From Flavobacterium sp. (GTDB lineage Bacteria; Bacteroidota; Bacteroidia; Flavobacteriales; Flavobacteriaceae), in the NCBI RefSeq assembly GCF_004295795.1, contig NZ_SEBR01000005.1, positions 1 through 64,000 on the forward strand: DNA of 64,000 nt. The letters run 5' to 3'. A program made the translations under genes and the position numbers. The notes under the pieces are model-generated. The model did no database searches. It was given only the letters and a program-made list of their open reading frames with translations, and was not told where the DNA came from. This document shows, piece by piece, positions 15,349-24,414 of the stretch. Numbering within the stretch: position 1 is the stretch's first letter; each line of letters starts with the position of its first letter.

Positions 15349-16584
15349 TCATCTAGTATCCAAAGCATCCAAAATATCAGTCAACACCTTTTGCGAAATC
15401 ATATTGTCCATTGCCCAATCCTTGTCCGGAAAATTGAAGTAGGCGATCACGATTTCTTTTTGCGGATGCACGTAAAGCGCTTGTCCGCCAAAACCGCCTT
15501 TCATCAGGATTCCGTCGCTTGCCCAATCCCATTGATAAGCCCATTTGAACGGCGCAATCGGACTGTCGATCGGCTTGGCGTCGAAAATTTCCTGAAGCTG
15601 CTTGAATGAGATCAGACTTTCTTTCCTGTCGCGAATCTCGCTGTTCGTAAAAAGCATCCCAAAGCGAGCCAAATCCCTTAGTGTGCACGAAATTCCGCCG
15701 TGCGGCCACGCGATTCCTTTATCCGAAAGGCAAACATAAGCATCAGATGACGCGCCCATCTGTTTCCAAATGCGTTCCGAAACCAGATCGGCATATTTTT
15801 TCCCGCTCACATTTTCGGCGAGCCAACCCAGGACGAAAGTGTTGATGTTCGAATATTCGGCGGCCAAACCGGCAGCTTTTTCTTTTTTGAGGTTCTTGAT
15901 GAATTCGTAGACCGATTTCGGAGTGTTTTCGGCTTTCGGAAGAATTCCCAATGCAGATTCAAGCTGATAATTCTTGTGTTCCGGATTCGTGAATGGACCA
16001 GATGCAAAATCGATCGACTTGCTGTCCATGCCAGAACGCATGTTGAGAATGTTCTTGACGGAAATGCCTTGCCAATCTGTTCCGGTCAAGTCAGGAATGT
16101 ATTTTTCGATAGGTTGCTCAAGGTCGATTTTTTTCTCGTTGGCCAAATTGGTTATCAAAGCCGAAGTGATGACTTTGTTGATCGATTGCAGCGTTTGCCG
16201 ATCTTGCGGAAGTGCCGAAAAGTACTGCTCATAAACGATTCTGCCTTTGTGAACGACGATAAAACTCGTGACATGCAGTTTTTTGAGATACTCATCGAAA
16301 GTCAATTTTCCTGTTTTGGAATTGACGCTGATTGCTGCAATCGGTTTTTTCGGATGCGACTCGAATTTGTATACATTTTCTGACTTCTCGATAATCCCGA
16401 CGGGAAAAAATTCCGACATGTAGCGGAAACTGTATTGCGACAATCGTCCGCCCGCATCCCATCGACTTTTGAGAATGCTGTCGTGGATTGAAGCACTTTC
16501 GGCGGCCGTAAACTGGCTTTTTTGCGCACTGAGGTTGCAAACCGACAAGACTAAAGTCAAAAGAAAAACGGCGCGAATGTACAT
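15349..16584 (-). CDS. Exported serine hydrolase, class C beta-lactamase fold
   Basis: A 411-residue protein with a signal peptide (MYIRAVFLLTLVLSV, cut after LSAQ). It has the penicillin-binding-protein-like active site: the nucleophile Ser and Lys in QSINKVIT, the Tyr-x-Asn motif in EYSNINTF, and the later HGGISCTLRDLARFG region. Family members act as esterases, D-amino peptidases or peptidoglycan hydrolases, and few are true beta-lactamases. An upstream ATG at 16617 is possible, but the one at 16584 begins the signal peptide directly. No neighbour suggests a substrate. Confidence 0.85.
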   Translation of the reverse strand: MYIRAVFLLTLVLSVCNLSAQKSQFTAAESASIHDSILKSRWDAGGRLSQYSFRYMSEFFPVGIIEKSENVYKFESHPKKPIAAISVNSKTGKLTFDEYLKKLHVTSFIVVHKGRIVYEQYFSALPQDRQTLQSINKVITSALITNLANEKKIDLEQPIEKYIPDLTGTDWQGISVKNILNMRSGMDSKSIDFASGPFTNPEHKNYQLESALGILPKAENTPKSVYEFIKNLKKEKAAGLAAEYSNINTFVLGWLAENVSGKKYADLVSERIWKQMGASSDAYVCLSDKGIAWPHGGISCTLRDLARFGMLFTNSEIRDRKESLISFKQLQEIFDAKPIDSPIAPFKWAYQWDWASDGILMKGGFGGQALYVHPQKEIVIAYFNFPDKDWAMDNMISQKVLTDILDALDTR

Positions 16585-16643
16585 TTGAAGAGCAGATTTA
16601 GATTTTGCAAATAGCAATCGCTCAACAAATTACAAAAAAAGAA

Positions 16644-17393
16644 CTAGTGTCTGTTCACGACTGTCGCGCTTGCCTGATCTGTCGGTAAAATGATCAAATC
16701 GGAAATGTTGATGTGATACGGACGCGAAACCACGAAATAGATCGCATCGGCGACATCATCAGGAGAAAGCGGCGTCAAACCCTTGTAGACATTGGCCGCA
16801 CGGTCTGAATCGCCTTTGAATCTGACCTCGGAAAATTCGGTTTCGACCATTCCCGGATGCACCGCGCCAACCTTGATTCCATAAGGATTCAGGTCGATAA
16901 GCATGCCTTTTGTCAAAGCGTCGACAGCGTGTTTCGTGGCACAATAGACATTTCCGTTGGCGTAAACTTCTTTTCCGGCAATCGATCCGATGTTTATGAT
17001 ATGACCTTTTCGCCTGTCGACCATTCCCGGCGTCACGGCCTTCGAAACATAAAGCAAACCTTTCACGTTGCTGTCGATCATCGCGTCCCAATCGTCGAGA
17101 TTTCCGCTTTGTATCGGATCGAGTCCGTGCGCATTTCCGGCGTTGTTTATCAAGACGTCGATTTCGCAGAAATTTTCGGGCAGCGACGCAATCGCTTCGG
17201 CCACAGCCATTTTATCAGAGACATCGAAAAGTAAAGTGTGCACTTCAGACAAGTGTGAAAGTTCATCCGCAAGTTCAGAAAGTCTGTCCTGGCGACGTCC
17301 GCAAATGATGACTTTGAAATTGTTCTTGGCGAAAATTCTCGCGCACGCACGACCGATTCCGCTTGTCGCTCCGGTTATCAGGACTGTTTTCAT
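16644..17393 (-). CDS. Short-chain dehydrogenase/reductase, YdfG-like
   Basis: A 249-residue NAD(P)-dependent oxidoreductase with the classical SDR motifs: TGATSGIG at about residues 7-14, NNAG at about 87-90, the catalytic Ser in INIGSIAG and Tyr/Lys in YCATKHA. An Arg-rich stretch after the second strand (CGRRQDRL) favours NADP(H). The closest known type is YdfG, which oxidises 3-hydroxy acids and L-allo-threonine. It lies downstream of the aldo/keto reductase on the same strand, with a 204-bp gap that holds the hexamer repeat. Confidence 0.85.
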   Translation of the reverse strand: MKTVLITGATSGIGRACARIFAKNNFKVIICGRRQDRLSELADELSHLSEVHTLLFDVSDKMAVAEAIASLPENFCEIDVLINNAGNAHGLDPIQSGNLDDWDAMIDSNVKGLLYVSKAVTPGMVDRRKGHIINIGSIAGKEVYANGNVYCATKHAVDALTKGMLIDLNPYGIKVGAVHPGMVETEFSEVRFKGDSDRAANVYKGLTPLSPDDVADAIYFVVSRPYHINISDLIILPTDQASATVVNRH

Positions 17394-17485
17394 GGTTTCA
17401 GGTTTTGTGCCTCGACGACAGGCATCAAGTTTGCTCGCGAAGAAAAAACTTTCAACCGCAAGCTGTCTTTCAACTTCAATACTTT

Positions 17486-17595
17486 TGCTACTGCTACTGC
17501 TACTGCTACTGCTACTGCTACTGCTACTGCTACTGCTACTGCTACTGCTACTGCTACTGCTACTGCTACTGCTACTGCTACTGCTACTGCTACTG
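17486..17595. repeat. Hexamer microsatellite (TGCTAC), about 18 copies
   Basis: 110 nt of perfect TGCTAC tandem repeat. On the minus strand it begins 2 nt after the TGA stop of the aldo/keto reductase and ends about 90 nt before the SDR start. Translated frames give poly-Ser or Val-Ala repeats on the minus strand and poly-Leu on the plus strand, but none belongs to a credible gene. Confidence 0.95.
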
Positions 17596-17597
17596 TT

Positions 17598-18467
17598 TCA
17601 AGGCACTTTATCGCCCATACTTTCCGTCCAGATCGCAAACCAATCCTCGAGTTCCATCTCGATTTGGGTGGCTTTCATGAGTTGTTGGATGCGTCCGACG
17701 TTGACTGTTCCTGCGACGGGAATTATTTGGGCTGGATGTTTCAACACCCACGCGAGCAACAAAGTGTCGGCACCGACGCCGTATTTCTGTACCAAAGACG
17801 CCAAAAGCTGTTTCATCCAACGCGTCTTTTCAGAATCTTCGCGAAAGACCGTTCCGAGCGGATTCCAAGCCATCGGACGGATTCCGTTCACTTGCATGTG
17901 ATCTAGAGTTCCGTCGAGCATCGGTTCGAAATCTGTGGCCGAAAACTGGATTTGGTTATAACTGACCTCAATTTTTTGTCGGATGAGATCTGTCTGCGAA
18001 GGCGTGAAATTAGAAAGCCCGAAATCGACGATTTTTCCTTCGGACTGCAATTTGGTGACGGCTTCGGCAATTTCATCGGCGACCATTAAAGGACTCGGTC
18101 GATGCAGCAAAAGGACGTCGAGAAAATCGGTCTGCAAATTCTTCAAAGAATTCTCTACCGACCAAATTATGTAGTCTTTGCGATAGTCGTAATGCTTGAG
18201 TTTGTTGCCGCGGTCGCCCGTCACATGCTGGATTCCGCATTTGGAAATGAGCTGGATTTTGTCGCGCGAGACTTTTGCTTTCTTGAATCCGTGGCCAAAT
18301 TCGGCTTCTGTGGTGTATCCGCCATAAATATCGGCGTGATCGAAAGTGGTGATTCCGTTCTCTGCGCAAATTTCGATGGTGTGCGCCATCTCTTCGGCAG
18401 AAAGTTTTTTATCCCAAGCGCCCCAATTCATGGTGCCTGAAATAATTGGAGATAATGCTGTTTTCAA
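17598..18467 (-). CDS. Aldo/keto reductase, YdhF-like
   Basis: A 289-residue NADPH-dependent oxidoreductase of the TIM-barrel aldo/keto reductase family. Seen: GTMNWGAWD at the N-terminus, the catalytic Asp and Tyr in TFDHADIYGGY, the Lys in QLISKCGI, the His in VLLLHRPSPLM, and the C-terminal IPVAGTVNVGRI cofactor loop. It closely follows the E. coli YdhF pattern. The physiological substrate is unknown. The stop codon is followed at once by the hexamer array, so the array sits in the 3' end of this transcript. Confidence 0.9.
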   Translation of the reverse strand: MKTALSPIISGTMNWGAWDKKLSAEEMAHTIEICAENGITTFDHADIYGGYTTEAEFGHGFKKAKVSRDKIQLISKCGIQHVTGDRGNKLKHYDYRKDYIIWSVENSLKNLQTDFLDVLLLHRPSPLMVADEIAEAVTKLQSEGKIVDFGLSNFTPSQTDLIRQKIEVSYNQIQFSATDFEPMLDGTLDHMQVNGIRPMAWNPLGTVFREDSEKTRWMKQLLASLVQKYGVGADTLLLAWVLKHPAQIIPVAGTVNVGRIQQLMKATQIEMELEDWFAIWTESMGDKVP

Positions 18468-18639
18468 AAGGTGTTTATTTTCGGTCTTAAAATTATAAAA
18501 ACGAAATCACAAATTAGCCTTAATCACAGGGCTTTCAACGATTTTTTAACGAGCTGTTAACAACTCTAAACGCTAGAAATTTTCACCTTGCGGACGTAAA
18601 TTTTCACTGAACAAGCATTTAACTAATATTTTTCACAGA

Positions 18640-19644
18640 ATGGAAGACACCAGCGCCGCATTGGACATCCGTGCGATCAATGAAAAAATAGAGAGAGAGA
18701 GCGCTTTTATCGACCTTCTAATGATGGAAATGGGCAAAGTTATCGTCGGGCAAAAGCACATGACGGAACGCTTGCTCATAGGATTGTTGGGACAAGGTCA
18801 CATTTTGCTCGAAGGCGTTCCCGGATTGGCCAAAACACTCGCCATAAACACGCTCTCGCAAGCCGTTCACGGTTCTTTCAGCCGTATCCAGTTTACTCCC
18901 GATCTACTTCCCGCCGACGTCGTCGGAACCATGATCTACAACATCAAAGCCAACGATTTCTCGATCAAGAAAGGCCCGATTTTCGCCAATTTCGTGCTTG
19001 CGGATGAGATCAACCGCGCGCCCGCAAAAGTGCAATCGGCGTTGCTCGAGGCCATGCAGGAAAAGCAGGTCACGATTGGCGATACGACTTTCAAACTCGA
19101 CAAGCCATTTTTGGTTCTGGCAACCCAGAACCCAATCGAACAGGAAGGAACTTATCCGCTTCCGGAAGCGCAGGTCGACCGTTTCATGTTGAAGACCGTG
19201 ATCGATTATCCGAAAATGGAAGACGAGAGACTCGTGATTCGCCAAAATCTCAAAGGCGCTTTCGAAAAAATCAACCAAGTGATTTCGATCGATCAGATTT
19301 TGCGCGCCCAAGCGGCGGTCCGCGAAGTTTACATGGACGAGAAAATCGAGAAATATATCCTTGATATCATTTTCGCAACCCGTTTCCCGGAGAAATATCG
19401 CCTGGAAAGCCTTAAACCATTGATCAGTTTCGGATCGTCCCCGCGTGGAAGCATCAATTTGGCCACAGCCGCCAAGTGTTACGCTTTCATCAAACGCCGC
19501 GGATACGTGATTCCGGAAGATGTTCGCGCCGTCGTTCACGATGTTTTGCGCCACAGGATCGGGATCACTTATGAAGCCGAAGCCGAGAACATCACTTCGG
19601 TAGACATCATCAACAAGATCGTCAACGAGGTCGAAGTGCCATAA
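18640..19644 (+). CDS. MoxR-family AAA+ ATPase
   Basis: A 334-residue AAA+ chaperone-like ATPase, first gene of the Bat operon. Walker A is GVPGLAKT at residues 59-66 and Walker B with the following helix is FVLADEINRAP at 118-128. MPIEQEGT-like sensor-I sequence appears as ATQNPIEQEGTYPLPEAQ, and the GSSPRGSINLATAAK sensor-II region is present. MoxR proteins are thought to remodel or load metal and other factors on VWA-domain partners, several of which follow. A 237-bp gap with heptamer arrays separates it from the DUF58 gene. Confidence 0.95.
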   Translation: MEDTSAALDIRAINEKIERESAFIDLLMMEMGKVIVGQKHMTERLLIGLLGQGHILLEGVPGLAKTLAINTLSQAVHGSFSRIQFTPDLLPADVVGTMIYNIKANDFSIKKGPIFANFVLADEINRAPAKVQSALLEAMQEKQVTIGDTTFKLDKPFLVLATQNPIEQEGTYPLPEAQVDRFMLKTVIDYPKMEDERLVIRQNLKGAFEKINQVISIDQILRAQAAVREVYMDEKIEKYILDIIFATRFPEKYRLESLKPLISFGSSPRGSINLATAAKCYAFIKRRGYVIPEDVRAVVHDVLRHRIGITYEAEAENITSVDIINKIVNEVEVP

Positions 19645-19650
19645 ATAGAT

Positions 19651-19872
19651 ATGAGTTATGAGTAATGAGTTATGAGTAATGAGTTATGAGTTATGAGTTA
19701 TGAGTAATGAGTAATGAGTAATGAGTTATGAGTATTGAGATATGAGATCACCGCTTACGGAAACTCTTCTCGATTCTTGCCTCGAACCCGAGAAAAATGT
19801 GGGTTACGTTTTAGAAAAAGGGATTGATTTTCAGCGAAGCTCATCTCAGTACTACGAACTCACTACTCAAAT
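19651..19872. repeat. Inverted heptamer arrays between moxR and the DUF58 gene
   Basis: 14 tandem heptamers (ATGAGTT or ATGAGTA, the last two degenerate) fill 19651-19748. A shorter, degenerate array of the reverse-complement unit (ACTCACTACTCAAAT) lies at about 19838-19872, 10 nt before the next start codon. The 90-bp core shows no gene. Confidence 0.9.
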
Positions 19873-19881
19873 CTAAAAACA

Positions 19882-20748
19882 ATGGATACAAAGGAACTTC
19901 TCAAAAAAGTCCGAAAAATCGAGATCAAGACTAGAAGATTGAGCGATCACATCTTCTCGGGCGAATACCACACGTCTTTCAAAGGCCGCGGAATGACCTT
20001 CAGCGAAGTGCGCCAATACCAGTTCGGAGACGACGTTCGCGCGATCGACTGGAACGTGACGGCGCGCTACAACGAACCGTTTGTCAAGGTTTTCGAGGAA
20101 GAACGCGAGCTCACGATGATGCTTATGGTCGATGTTTCGGGTTCGGAGAGCTTCGGATCTAAAAACCAGTTCAAGGAGGAAATCGTGACCGAGATTGCCG
20201 CAACGATGGCATTTTCGGCAACGCAGAACAACGACAAGATCGGATTGGTGCTTTTTTCAGATCAGATCGAACTTTACATTCCGCCCAAAAAAGGCAAGTC
20301 GCACGTTTTGAGAATCATCCGCGAACTCATCGAATTCAAGCCGAAAAGCAATAAAACCGATGTTGCGCAAGCCTTGAAATTCCTTTCGTCGGTACAAAAG
20401 AAAAAGGCGATTGTGTTTTTGATTTCCGATTTCATGGCTCCGGAATACGATTTCGTGCTCAAGATCGCATCCAAAAAACATGACATCACAGGAATTCGGG
20501 TTTATGATGCGAGAGAAGAAAAACTGCCTAATCTTGGAATGGTTCCGATGTTGGACGCCGAAACGGGCGAGCAAAGATTGGTGAACACGGGCTCGAAATC
20601 GGTTCGTCTCGACTACGAAAAATACTATCACGACAAAGTCAAATATTTCAAGGAAACGTTTTCCAAATGTGGCGCAGGCGTCGTAAACACGCGCGTCGAC
20701 GAGAGTTACGTGACCAAATTACTGGGCTATTTCAAATCCAGGACTTAG
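19882..20748 (+). CDS. DUF58 domain protein of the Bat operon
   Basis: A 288-residue protein of the DUF58 family, which has a divergent VWA fold. Seen: FKGRGMTFSEVRQYQFGDD, then VRAIDWNVTARYNEPFVK, then a MIDAS-like MVDVSGSESF. DUF58 proteins are nearly always paired with MoxR ATPases. No membrane segment is visible, so it is probably cytoplasmic and works with the MoxR protein. The next gene starts immediately after its stop. Confidence 0.9.
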   Translation: MDTKELLKKVRKIEIKTRRLSDHIFSGEYHTSFKGRGMTFSEVRQYQFGDDVRAIDWNVTARYNEPFVKVFEEERELTMMLMVDVSGSESFGSKNQFKEEIVTEIAATMAFSATQNNDKIGLVLFSDQIELYIPPKKGKSHVLRIIRELIEFKPKSNKTDVAQALKFLSSVQKKKAIVFLISDFMAPEYDFVLKIASKKHDITGIRVYDAREEKLPNLGMVPMLDAETGEQRLVNTGSKSVRLDYEKYYHDKVKYFKETFSKCGAGVVNTRVDESYVTKLLGYFKSRT

Positions 20749-22368
20749 ATGAAAAAAATTCTTTACATCGCATTTTTGCTGATTTCGGCGTTCGGGTTTT
20801 CCCAAAAACGCGTCGAGACGAGCATCGATACGACCAAAAACAAGATCGGTGCTCAGTTCAACCTAACTTTGAGGGTGAAAGCCGATACGACCGAAAGCGT
20901 GGTTTTTCCAAGAGGAAATCGCTTCGGAAGCCTTGAAGTCATTCGCAATTATGTGGTCGACACTGTCGAGAAGGACGGAAAGATTGAGTTAGTGAAACGC
21001 TATGGACTGACGCAATTCGATTCGGGGAAATTCCAAGTGCCGCGACTCCCGGTCCTGATCGACAAAAAACCGTTCTATTCAGACAGTCTGAACCTCGAAA
21101 TCTCGAACGTGCAGGTCGATACGCTTAAACAAAAAATGTACGACATCAAGCCAATCATCGCCGCAGAATCTGTAGGCGTTCCGTTTTGGATCTGGATTGT
21201 CCTTTCGATTTTGGTCATTGCCGCCATTGGGTTTGGCGTGTATTATCTGATCAAGAAATTCCAGAAGAAGAAAAACGAGGAAATCGTCTACAAAACGCCA
21301 ATCGAAAAGGCGAATGCGTTGTTGTCGAACCTCGAGAAAAAACAGCTTGTACAACGCGGTGAAGTCAAGGATTATTATTCCGAATTGACTGATATCGCCA
21401 GGATTTACATCGAAGAGGTGATCCACATTCCGGCAATGGAATCGACGACTTCAGAACTTATAATCGCCTTAAGAGAAGCCGCGTCGAGCAAGAAAATGCC
21501 AATCAACCAGGAAACTTTCGAGAATCTGGAACGCGTGTTGAAAACTGCCGATTTGGTAAAATTCGCCAAGTCGCGCCCGATGGATTTCGAGATCGCATCC
21601 GACAAGGAAAAAATCCAGAAGGTGATCGTGGTGATCGACAAATCTGTCCCGACGGTCGAAGAAGACGAGGAAACCGAGATTTTCCGCGAACTCCAACGCA
21701 AGAAAGCGCTCGCCAAACAAAAGCGCAATCGCATCGTCATTTCGGTCGGGATGGTCGTTTTCCTTTTGGTGGCCACGACCTCGTATTTCGTTTTCACGAA
21801 AGGTTTCGATTACGTGAAAGACAACGTTTTGGGACATCCGACCAAAGAACTTGCAGAAGGCGAATGGGTGAAAAGTGACTACGGAAATCCGTCAATCGCG
21901 ATCGAAACGCCAAAGGTACTCACGCGGATGGATGCCGAGAAATTTCTTCCAAAAGACGTTTTCGCATTGCTTAAAGATTCGCAGATGTTCGGCTACGGCT
22001 CGCTTACAGAAGATTTTTACGTGGGCGTTTCCACGTTGAGTTACAAGAGCGAAGTTCAGATCGATCTGGAAAAAGCGATCGAAGGTTCGGTTGAAATGAT
22101 CGAGAAAATGGGCGCCAAAAATATGCTCGTGAAACAGGAAGAATACAACACAGGACAAGGTTTGTCGGGCAGAAAAGCCTACGGAACCTACGTCCGGAAG
22201 GATAAAATTACGGGCGAAGACGTGAAACTGGTTTATCAAGCGCTAGTTTTTGGGCAACAGAACGGTCTGCAGCAAATCATCATCATCCACCGCGAAGACG
22301 ACACTTATGCAAAAGATCTGGCGACGCGCATCCTGAATTCCGTCGAACTTAAACAAGTGATGCAATGA
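20749..22368 (+). CDS. Bat-operon membrane protein (BatD/DUF4381-like)
   Basis: A 539-residue envelope protein. A signal peptide (about 1-18) is followed by a BatD-like beta domain (about 20-125), a membrane span at about 146-170 (WIWIVLSILVIAAIGF), a long cytoplasmic helical part, a second span at about 327-345 and a C-terminal domain of about 190 residues with no recognised family. The N-terminal half looks like the DUF4381-type protein found between DUF58 and BatA genes. It starts directly after the DUF58 stop and its end overlaps BatA. Role inferred from the operon only. Confidence 0.7.
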   Translation: MKKILYIAFLLISAFGFSQKRVETSIDTTKNKIGAQFNLTLRVKADTTESVVFPRGNRFGSLEVIRNYVVDTVEKDGKIELVKRYGLTQFDSGKFQVPRLPVLIDKKPFYSDSLNLEISNVQVDTLKQKMYDIKPIIAAESVGVPFWIWIVLSILVIAAIGFGVYYLIKKFQKKKNEEIVYKTPIEKANALLSNLEKKQLVQRGEVKDYYSELTDIARIYIEEVIHIPAMESTTSELIIALREAASSKKMPINQETFENLERVLKTADLVKFAKSRPMDFEIASDKEKIQKVIVVIDKSVPTVEEDEETEIFRELQRKKALAKQKRNRIVISVGMVVFLLVATTSYFVFTKGFDYVKDNVLGHPTKELAEGEWVKSDYGNPSIAIETPKVLTRMDAEKFLPKDVFALLKDSQMFGYGSLTEDFYVGVSTLSYKSEVQIDLEKAIEGSVEMIEKMGAKNMLVKQEEYNTGQGLSGRKAYGTYVRKDKITGEDVKLVYQALVFGQQNGLQQIIIIHREDDTYAKDLATRILNSVELKQVMQ

Positions 22369-23369
22369 TGGAAGGCGTAACATTCATGAATCCCGGATTT
22401 TTCTGGTTGTTTTTATTGATTCCGATTTTGGTCGGATGGCACATCTGGAAACGCAAACAGCAATCGGCGACGTTCAAGATCTCGTCACTCAAAGGTTTCG
22501 GGAATTCGACCTCGTTTTTGGCGAAGATCAAACCGATGCTTTTCGTATTTCGGATTCTGGCCTTGAGCGCAATGATCGTGGCTTTGGCGCGTCCGAGAAC
22601 GGTCGATATTTCAAGCAAGACCAAAACCACCAAAGGGATCGATATCGTGATGTCAATCGACGTTTCGGCTTCGATGCTCGCGAGAGATTTGCGTCCGAAT
22701 CGCATGGAAGCCTTGAAAGATGTAGCCGAAAAATTCGTCGAAGGCAGACCGAACGACCGCATCGGACTCGTCGTCTACGCAGCCGAAGCTTACACGAAAA
22801 CGCCCGTCACAAGCGACAAAGGAATTGTGGAGGAAGCTTTGAAATCTGTCAAATACGACAACATGCTCAAAGACGGAACCGCGATTGGAATGGGATTGGC
22901 CACGGCCGTAAACCGCATCAAGGACAGCAAGGCCAAGAGCAAAATCATCATTTTGATGACCGACGGCGTGAACAATACGGGTTTTATCGAACCTGAAACC
23001 GCGTCCGACATCGCAAAAGAATACGGAATCAAGGTTTACACGATCGGCATCGGAACAAAAGGAATGGCCGATTTTCCTTACCAGATCGCTCCGAACGGCG
23101 ATTTCCTTTTCAGAAGAATGCCGGTTGAAATCGACGAACAACTGATGAAATCGATCGCGAATAAAACCGGCGGGAAATACTTCCGGGCGACGAGCAAAAA
23201 CAGTCTGAAATCGATTTACGAAGAAATAAACAAACTCGAGACAACCGAAATCGAGGAACTGAAATTTTACGACTACGACGAGAAATTCCGTCCGTTTGCG
23301 CTGCTTGCGCTCGGGTTTTTGCTCGTTGAGGTTTCATTGAGGAATACGGTTTTCCGCAGTTTTATTTAA
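22365..23369 (+). CDS. batA: BatA, VWA-domain membrane protein
   Basis: A 334-residue aerotolerance-operon protein: an N-terminal membrane helix pair (about 5-22 and 58-75), a VWA domain with the metal-ion site DVSASM, then TDGVNNTG, and a C-terminal span (FALLALGFLLVEVSL). The MIDAS residues Asp, Ser, Ser are intact. BatA and BatB are thought to form a complex in the inner membrane with the MoxR ATPase. The ATG overlaps the previous gene by 4 bp; a second ATG follows at once. Confidence 0.9.
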   Translation: MMEGVTFMNPGFFWLFLLIPILVGWHIWKRKQQSATFKISSLKGFGNSTSFLAKIKPMLFVFRILALSAMIVALARPRTVDISSKTKTTKGIDIVMSIDVSASMLARDLRPNRMEALKDVAEKFVEGRPNDRIGLVVYAAEAYTKTPVTSDKGIVEEALKSVKYDNMLKDGTAIGMGLATAVNRIKDSKAKSKIIILMTDGVNNTGFIEPETASDIAKEYGIKVYTIGIGTKGMADFPYQIAPNGDFLFRRMPVEIDEQLMKSIANKTGGKYFRATSKNSLKSIYEEINKLETTEIEELKFYDYDEKFRPFALLALGFLLVEVSLRNTVFRSFI

Positions 23370-23373
23370 GGAC

Positions 23374-24414
23374 ATGTACGAGTTAGACGAAAAGAAATAT
23401 CTGTATTTGCTCATCGCGATCCCGATTCTCGCGGCCATTTTCCTGTTCAATCTGTACTGGAAACGCCGCAAGCAAAAGGAATTCGGAGATTTGGAAATGG
23501 TCAAAAGACTGTCGCCCGAAAAATCGACTTTCAAGCACATCCTGAAGTTTTCGGTCGTCGGATTGGCTTTGGCTTGCTTGACAATTGGGCTTGTGAATCC
23601 GAAAATCGGAACAAAAACCGAAACCGTGAAGCGAGAAGGAATCGACATCGTGTTCGCCATCGACGTTTCCAAGAGTATGTTGGCCGAAGACGTCGCGCCA
23701 AACCGAATCGAGAAATCCAAGCAGATCGTTTCCCAATTGATCAACAATCTGGCGGGCGATCGCGTCGGAATCGTGGCTTACGCCGGAAGCGCATTCCCGG
23801 TTTTACCCATCACGACTGATTACGCAGCGGCCAAAATGTTCCTGCAAAGCATGGACACCGATATGGTTTCGAGCCAAGGAACGGCGCTTGACCAGGCAAT
23901 CGAAATCTCGAGTTCGTACTTCGATAAGGACGACAAAGGCACGAGCAAGATGATCATTTTGATTTCGGATGGTGAAGATCACGAAGGTGGCGCAGACGAC
24001 GTGGCCGAGGATGCCAAAAAAGATGGTATCAAAATCATTACGATTGGTGTCGGAAGCGAAAAAGGCGGCCCGATTCCGCTTAAAGTCGACGGACAAAACA
24101 CTGGATTCAAACGCGATTCGAACGGGGAAGTCGTCGTCACCAAGAGAAACTCCGAAAGCCTAAAAGCGCTTGCCAAGAACAGCAAAGGTTACGTAGACGG
24201 AAACAATACCAAGGAAGTAGTCGAATATGTCAAGAAATCGCTTGAAAATATCGAGAGAAATGAATTCGAGAGCGAACAGTTCACAGATTTCAATTCGCAG
24301 TTCCAATGGTTCATAGGAATCGCATTCGCGCTTTTGGCAATCGACGTTTTCCTGCTCGACAAAAAGACGAAATGGATTCGCCGCATGAACCTTTTCAACG
24401 AAAAACAACCATGA
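23374..24414 (+). CDS. batB: BatB, VWA-domain membrane protein
   Basis: A 346-residue paralogue of BatA with the same layout: N-terminal spans, a VWA domain with DVSKSM and SDGEDHEGG, and a C-terminal span (FIGIAFALLAIDVFLL). The MIDAS site is intact. Four bases separate it from BatA, and its stop overlaps the BatC start (ATGA). In Bacteroides fragilis and other species the Bat genes affect oxygen and stress tolerance; the mechanism is not settled. Confidence 0.9.
   Translation: MYELDEKKYLYLLIAIPILAAIFLFNLYWKRRKQKEFGDLEMVKRLSPEKSTFKHILKFSVVGLALACLTIGLVNPKIGTKTETVKREGIDIVFAIDVSKSMLAEDVAPNRIEKSKQIVSQLINNLAGDRVGIVAYAGSAFPVLPITTDYAAAKMFLQSMDTDMVSSQGTALDQAIEISSSYFDKDDKGTSKMIILISDGEDHEGGADDVAEDAKKDGIKIITIGVGSEKGGPIPLKVDGQNTGFKRDSNGEVVVTKRNSESLKALAKNSKGYVDGNNTKEVVEYVKKSLENIERNEFESEQFTDFNSQFQWFIGIAFALLAIDVFLLDKKTKWIRRMNLFNEKQP

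Noticed and set aside
17068..17901. 277-codon frame with a poly-Leu stretch, and a Val-Ala frame on the other strand
   Set aside because: Both exist only because the hexamer has no stop codons; they overlap the SDR and aldo/keto reductase genes.
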